NCBI GenBank assembly: GCA_964630705.1
Contig: CAZVZH010000092.1
Location: 1-15,770 of the forward strand
From: M3007 sp964630705
GTDB taxonomy: Bacteria; Bacteroidota; Bacteroidia; Chitinophagales; Saprospiraceae
Length of the DNA: 15,770 nucleotides
Reading direction: 5' to 3'
Below, in pieces: positions 12,853 to 15,770 of the stretch. The number at the start of each line of letters is the position of its first letter. Within the stretch, counting starts at the first letter, position 1. The notes beneath the pieces were generated by a model, which was not told where the DNA came from, searched no databases, and saw nothing but the letters and a program-made list of their open reading frames with translations. Made by a program: the position numbers and the translations under genes.

Positions 12853-13884
12853 ATGAAACCTGTATTACCCCTCCTGCTTTTTTGCTGCAGCTGCCTGGGC
12901 CTGACCGCTCAGACCAGTTTTGTACCCGACACTATTTTGCGGCAAACCTTCACCGTAGACCCCTCCGATACCATGATAATTTTCCCCAACGGAAACGATA
13001 CCCACTGGGTCAATTGGGACGCCGACAACATGGAAACCTGGTGCGGCGACGATGGCGAAACCATTCCGGGCAACTGGTATTGGGAAGGCGATTTTGGCGA
13101 CCTGAACAGCCCACCCCTCAACTCCGCCTTTACCAGCTGCTCCTATTTCCCTGATCCGAATGTAGCCAACGAAAACTGGCTGATTACCCCGCCAGTTTTC
13201 GTGCCCGATTCCAACACCGTCTTGCAATGGCGTTCCAGCTCCTTTCAAGGCCCCGGATTTCTGGATGGCTATAAAGTGCTGGTGTCTACCGGCAGCAATG
13301 AGCCGTTTACCGATGCCTTCACCGATACCCTCTTCGTAGCAGCGGAGATGCTCACCTACCCCGACCCCCTGACCTTCAACCTGAACCACTACACCTTTTC
13401 ACCGGGCTATATTCACGGCAATGGATACACTCTCATGGACTATTTTTTCCTGATCAAACCCGACGCGCCCGTGTACACCGGCCGGCTCGAACCGCATCAG
13501 GAAAGCCTGGCCAAATTTGCCGGCCAAACCATTTACATCGCTTTTTTGCACGACTCCACCAACGATTTGCTGCTCCAGATCGACGATATTACCATCATCA
13601 ATGGCCCAACTTCCGGTGTTTTCAGTCCCCAAACGTATGATTTTCAACTACGCGTTCGACCCAATCCCGTGCGCGGGCAGGCGCAGCTGATCTGGCAGTT
13701 TCCCGGCCGGCAAGACGCCCGGCTGGACATCCGCGACGTGCTGGGCAGACGCGTCGGCAGTTATCCGGTCGACCTGAGCGCCGGTAATTTTTCCTTCGAT
13801 ACCAGCGCTTTCCCGGCAGGCAAATACAGCTGTACCCTGTCGAGCCAGGCAGGCTTGCAAACAATCGTATTGGTAAAGCAATAA
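12853..13884 (+). CDS. Secreted T9SS substrate with choice-of-anchor J-like domain
   Basis: The 343-residue protein has a signal peptide (about 1-20, ending LGLTAQ). A longer frame from 12829 would add 8 residues and overlap the kinase gene; the start at 12853 gives a normal signal peptide. The middle (about 45-250) resembles the cleaved-adhesin or choice-of-anchor J beta-sandwich, with ENWLITPPV, a conserved VLQWRSSS strand and IYIAFLHDSTNDLLLQIDD as typical segments. The last 78 residues (266-343) form a type A T9SS sorting domain beginning LRVRPNPV and ending GKYSCTLSSQ and IVLVKQ. It should cross the outer membrane by the type IX system and be anchored at the surface or released. Its ligand is unknown. 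It is the last gene of a tight three-gene cluster. Confidence 0.88.
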   Translation: MKPVLPLLLFCCSCLGLTAQTSFVPDTILRQTFTVDPSDTMIIFPNGNDTHWVNWDADNMETWCGDDGETIPGNWYWEGDFGDLNSPPLNSAFTSCSYFPDPNVANENWLITPPVFVPDSNTVLQWRSSSFQGPGFLDGYKVLVSTGSNEPFTDAFTDTLFVAAEMLTYPDPLTFNLNHYTFSPGYIHGNGYTLMDYFFLIKPDAPVYTGRLEPHQESLAKFAGQTIYIAFLHDSTNDLLLQIDDITIINGPTSGVFSPQTYDFQLRVRPNPVRGQAQLIWQFPGRQDARLDIRDVLGRRVGSYPVDLSAGNFSFDTSAFPAGKYSCTLSSQAGLQTIVLVKQ

Positions 13885-13900
13885 GTATTTCGTTTCTTTG
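13870..13900 (+). promoter_or_regulatory. Candidate promoter of nusB
   Basis: TTG (13870-13872), a 20-base spacer and TTTCTTTG (13893-13900, 5 of 6 defined consensus bases) precede nusB by 46 bases. The -33 part lies inside the end of the upstream coding region. Confidence 0.5.
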
Positions 13901-13946
13901 CGGCACGATTTACCCTTCGCTTACCCACAACGTTATTTGAAATTTT

Positions 13947-14882
13947 ATGCTTAGTCGCCGCAGCGTTCGAATTAAAGTCATGCAGTTGTTGTACATGCTC
14001 AACCGTGACGAAAAACTCACCTTTCCCGATTTGATGAAAGGCTATGAGGACGGCATTTGGAAAACCTACGAAATTTATATTTTCCACTTGCACCTGCTGC
14101 TGAAAGTAGCCCAATACGCTGAAAAAGACGCGGCTATCCGGGCCGCCAAATTGCTGCCTGCCGACGAGGATAAAAATTTCAAACCCATCCTGTACACCAA
14201 CCCTTGCACCCAAAGTCTGGCCAACCACGTGGGCTTCCTGAATGTCGTGACCAAGTACCAGGCCAACGAAAACATCGACGACGACCAGATTCGCAACATG
14301 TACTTAGCCTTCGCCGAAACGGAGGCCTATACCAACTACCTGAATCAGGAAGAACTAAGCGACTCGGATCATGCCAAATTGCTGCTGGAACTGTACCGCT
14401 TCCTGACGGGCAACGACTTGTTCGTGGAAATGACCGAAGACCGGTACAACAACTGGCCCGACGACGAGTCGCTGGTCGTTGGCGCCATGAAAAAAACACT
14501 GAAGGCCATGCCGCTGGAGGGCGAATTTTATAAAGAATTCGAACCTTCCGACGAAACCATCCGCGATTTTGGCGAGCAGCTCCTGCGCAAAACCTGCCAG
14601 GAAGACCAAGCCCTGTTCGAGATCATTTCTCCTACTTTGAAAAACTGGGACGCCGACCGGGTGGCTATTCTCGATATGATCATGCTGAAAATGGCCTTGT
14701 GCGAACTGCTGCACTTTCCGACCATTCCAACCAAGGTCACGCTCAACGAATTTGTAGAAATTTCCAAATCCTACTCCACCGAAAACAGCAAGGACTTTAT
14801 CAATGGCATCCTCGACCGTTTGATGAAAAAACTGGTGAAAGAGGAAAAAATCGTGAAAGAAGGCCGCGGTTTGATCGAATAA
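13947..14882 (+). CDS. nusB: Transcription antitermination factor NusB (long Bacteroidota form)
   Basis: NusB with NusE binds boxA RNA and supports antitermination in rRNA operons. The N-terminal helix SRRSVRIKVMQLLYML (3-18) and the C-terminal helical domain (about 205-297) are the recognisable NusB parts. The latter includes DADRVAILDMIMLKMA and IPTKVTLNEFVEISKSYS. At 311 residues it is about twice the E. coli length. The extra residues (about 25-200) form an inserted helical region known from Bacteroidota homologues and rich in acidic residues. It has its own candidate promoter and ends at a strong hairpin shared with the convergent surface-protein gene. Confidence 0.93.
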   Translation: MLSRRSVRIKVMQLLYMLNRDEKLTFPDLMKGYEDGIWKTYEIYIFHLHLLLKVAQYAEKDAAIRAAKLLPADEDKNFKPILYTNPCTQSLANHVGFLNVVTKYQANENIDDDQIRNMYLAFAETEAYTNYLNQEELSDSDHAKLLLELYRFLTGNDLFVEMTEDRYNNWPDDESLVVGAMKKTLKAMPLEGEFYKEFEPSDETIRDFGEQLLRKTCQEDQALFEIISPTLKNWDADRVAILDMIMLKMALCELLHFPTIPTKVTLNEFVEISKSYSTENSKDFINGILDRLMKKLVKEEKIVKEGRGLIE

Positions 14883-14904
14883 TCAATGGAGACAGGTTAA
14901 AAAA

Positions 14905-14943
14905 CAACTGGGTTTGCCGGAGGAAATCCGGCAAACCCAGTTG
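14905..14943. terminator. Bidirectional terminator between nusB and the convergent surface protein
   Basis: The 16 bases from 14905 (CAACTGGGTTTGCCGG) pair perfectly with 14928-14943, plus one A-T pair (14921 with 14927), around a 5-base loop. On the minus strand it is followed by TTTTTT, a classical intrinsic terminator for the leftward gene. On the plus strand the tail (CATTAAAAT) is weak. Confidence 0.85.
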
Positions 14944-14964
14944 CATTAAAATCCGCTGCTGCGG

Positions 14965-15770
14965 CTATTTGAGCAGCGTTACATTTCCTTTATTTTCGAA
15001 CAAATCGCCGTTGCCGCAACGCACCCGCAAGTACCAGCCATAGGCGTCCGGCGTGCAGGCTTTGCCTTTGAATATCCCGTCCCAACCCTGGTGTTCCGGG
15101 TCTTCGGTGCGGTACATTTCCTCGCCCCAGCGGTTGTACACGATAAAATACAACTCCGTTATGTCGGTACCCCGCACCCGGAAGTAATCGTTGTTGCCAT
15201 CGCCATTGGGCGTAAATGCTTTCGGAACAAAAATGTACGGATCGCGGCATTGGGTTTCGCGGTAAAACACGGTTACCGAGGCGGTTGCCATGCAGCGGTC
15301 GTCTCCGGTAACGGTGACAGTGTAGGTTTGTACGCCATTGGGCTTTGCAATCGGGCTCATGGAGTCGGCGCCCATCAAGGTTTCTGCCGGCGACCAGGAA
15401 TAAGAATAAAAATCGGCATTCCCGCCCGCCGTCGCCAAAAGCGTTGTTGTTTCACCGGTGCACAGGGTATCTTTTCCAGTCACCTCGGCCGTGACAGTTA
15501 CGTAAATCAAATCCACCTCAACGGTGTCGCGCACCACACACAAACCGGATGCATCCACCGCCGTTACCACGTAAGTACCATTACCCACGGCCATGGGGTC
15601 GGACACCGGGTTGTTGTTCAAATCCGTCCAGCTGATCGTACCCGGTACATTTGTCATAGCCGTTAAACTTGCCGTCAATCCGCAATCTTCGATGTCCGGG
15701 GCCGTCACTGTGAACGCGTCCGGACTCGTGGTAATTTGGTTGTCCACCGGCAAAGCGCAGCTGTCGTCCG
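14965..15770 (-). CDS. Large surface protein with type B T9SS (CHU_C) sorting domain, C-terminal part
   Basis: The frame is open to the right edge of the window, so only the last 268 codons or so are seen. The N-terminal part of this fragment reads like repeated Ig- or PKD-like beta-sandwich domains with VTAPDIEDCGLTA, GTYVVTAVDASGLC and YSWSPAETL, each domain bringing a few cysteines. The last 90 residues match the gliding-motility-associated C-terminal domain. They start IFVPKAFTPNGDGNNDYF and include FIVYNRWGEEMYRTED, GWDGIFKGK and GWYLRVRC. This domain targets proteins through the type IX system to the surface by the type B route. Such proteins often act as large adhesins. No true start codon is visible. 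Confidence 0.9.
   Translation of the reverse strand, partial: DDSCALPVDNQITTSPDAFTVTAPDIEDCGLTASLTAMTNVPGTISWTDLNNNPVSDPMAVGNGTYVVTAVDASGLCVVRDTVEVDLIYVTVTAEVTGKDTLCTGETTTLLATAGGNADFYSYSWSPAETLMGADSMSPIAKPNGVQTYTVTVTGDDRCMATASVTVFYRETQCRDPYIFVPKAFTPNGDGNNDYFRVRGTDITELYFIVYNRWGEEMYRTEDPEHQGWDGIFKGKACTPDAYGWYLRVRCGNGDLFENKGNVTLLK

Overview
The window looks like a chromosomal segment from a member of the Bacteroidota, probably a Saprospiria-like lineage. This rests on several things seen in the sequence: type IX secretion sorting domains of both kinds (A and B), a long NusB of about 310 residues, promoter elements of the TTG / TAnnTTTG type, start codons preceded by A-rich sequence rather than Shine-Dalgarno motifs, and heptanucleotide intergenic repeats. 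The genus-level guess is inference.

The left part (1-6015) is an uptake hydrogenase locus. On the minus strand, hypA, hypB and hypC encode nickel insertion and Fe(CN)2CO assembly factors, followed by the first codons of an unidentified gene at the left edge. Divergently, on the plus strand, lie a Tat-exported small subunit, a catalytic large subunit, a membrane cytochrome b and a maturation protease. The small subunit carries the two extra cysteines of the oxygen-tolerant group 1d enzymes (4Fe-3S proximal cluster). The parts fit together as an enzyme that oxidises H2 at the outer face of the inner membrane and passes electrons through cytochrome b to quinone. The 165-base divergent intergenic region holds a near-consensus Fnr/Crp dyad, a correctly spaced -7-like element and an 11-bp inverted repeat. 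The hypB-hypC gap carries eight perfect copies of a 7-bp repeat ending 5 bp before the hypC start codon. HypD, HypE and HypF are not in the window.

The middle part (6016-9560) is housekeeping. It holds tRNA-Gly(CCC) with its own promoter and hairpin terminator, an unknown lipoprotein, rimM, two tiny single-helix membrane proteins that appear related to one another, rpsU (bS21) and a Xer-type tyrosine recombinase.

The right part (9560-15770) starts with an acyl-CoA dehydrogenase. A tight three-gene cluster follows: a metallo-beta-lactamase-fold hydrolase, an RfaE1-type sugar kinase and a T9SS-secreted protein, with a 4-base overlap and then a 2-base gap. After that comes nusB. A convergent large surface protein with a type B (CHU_C) sorting domain is cut by the right edge, and a 16-bp perfect hairpin separates it from nusB.

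No mobile element, CRISPR array or defence system was found. No gap without a gene exceeds 300 bases. The least explained items are the paired small membrane proteins, the repeat-embedded hypC start and the architecture of the hydrogenase control region.
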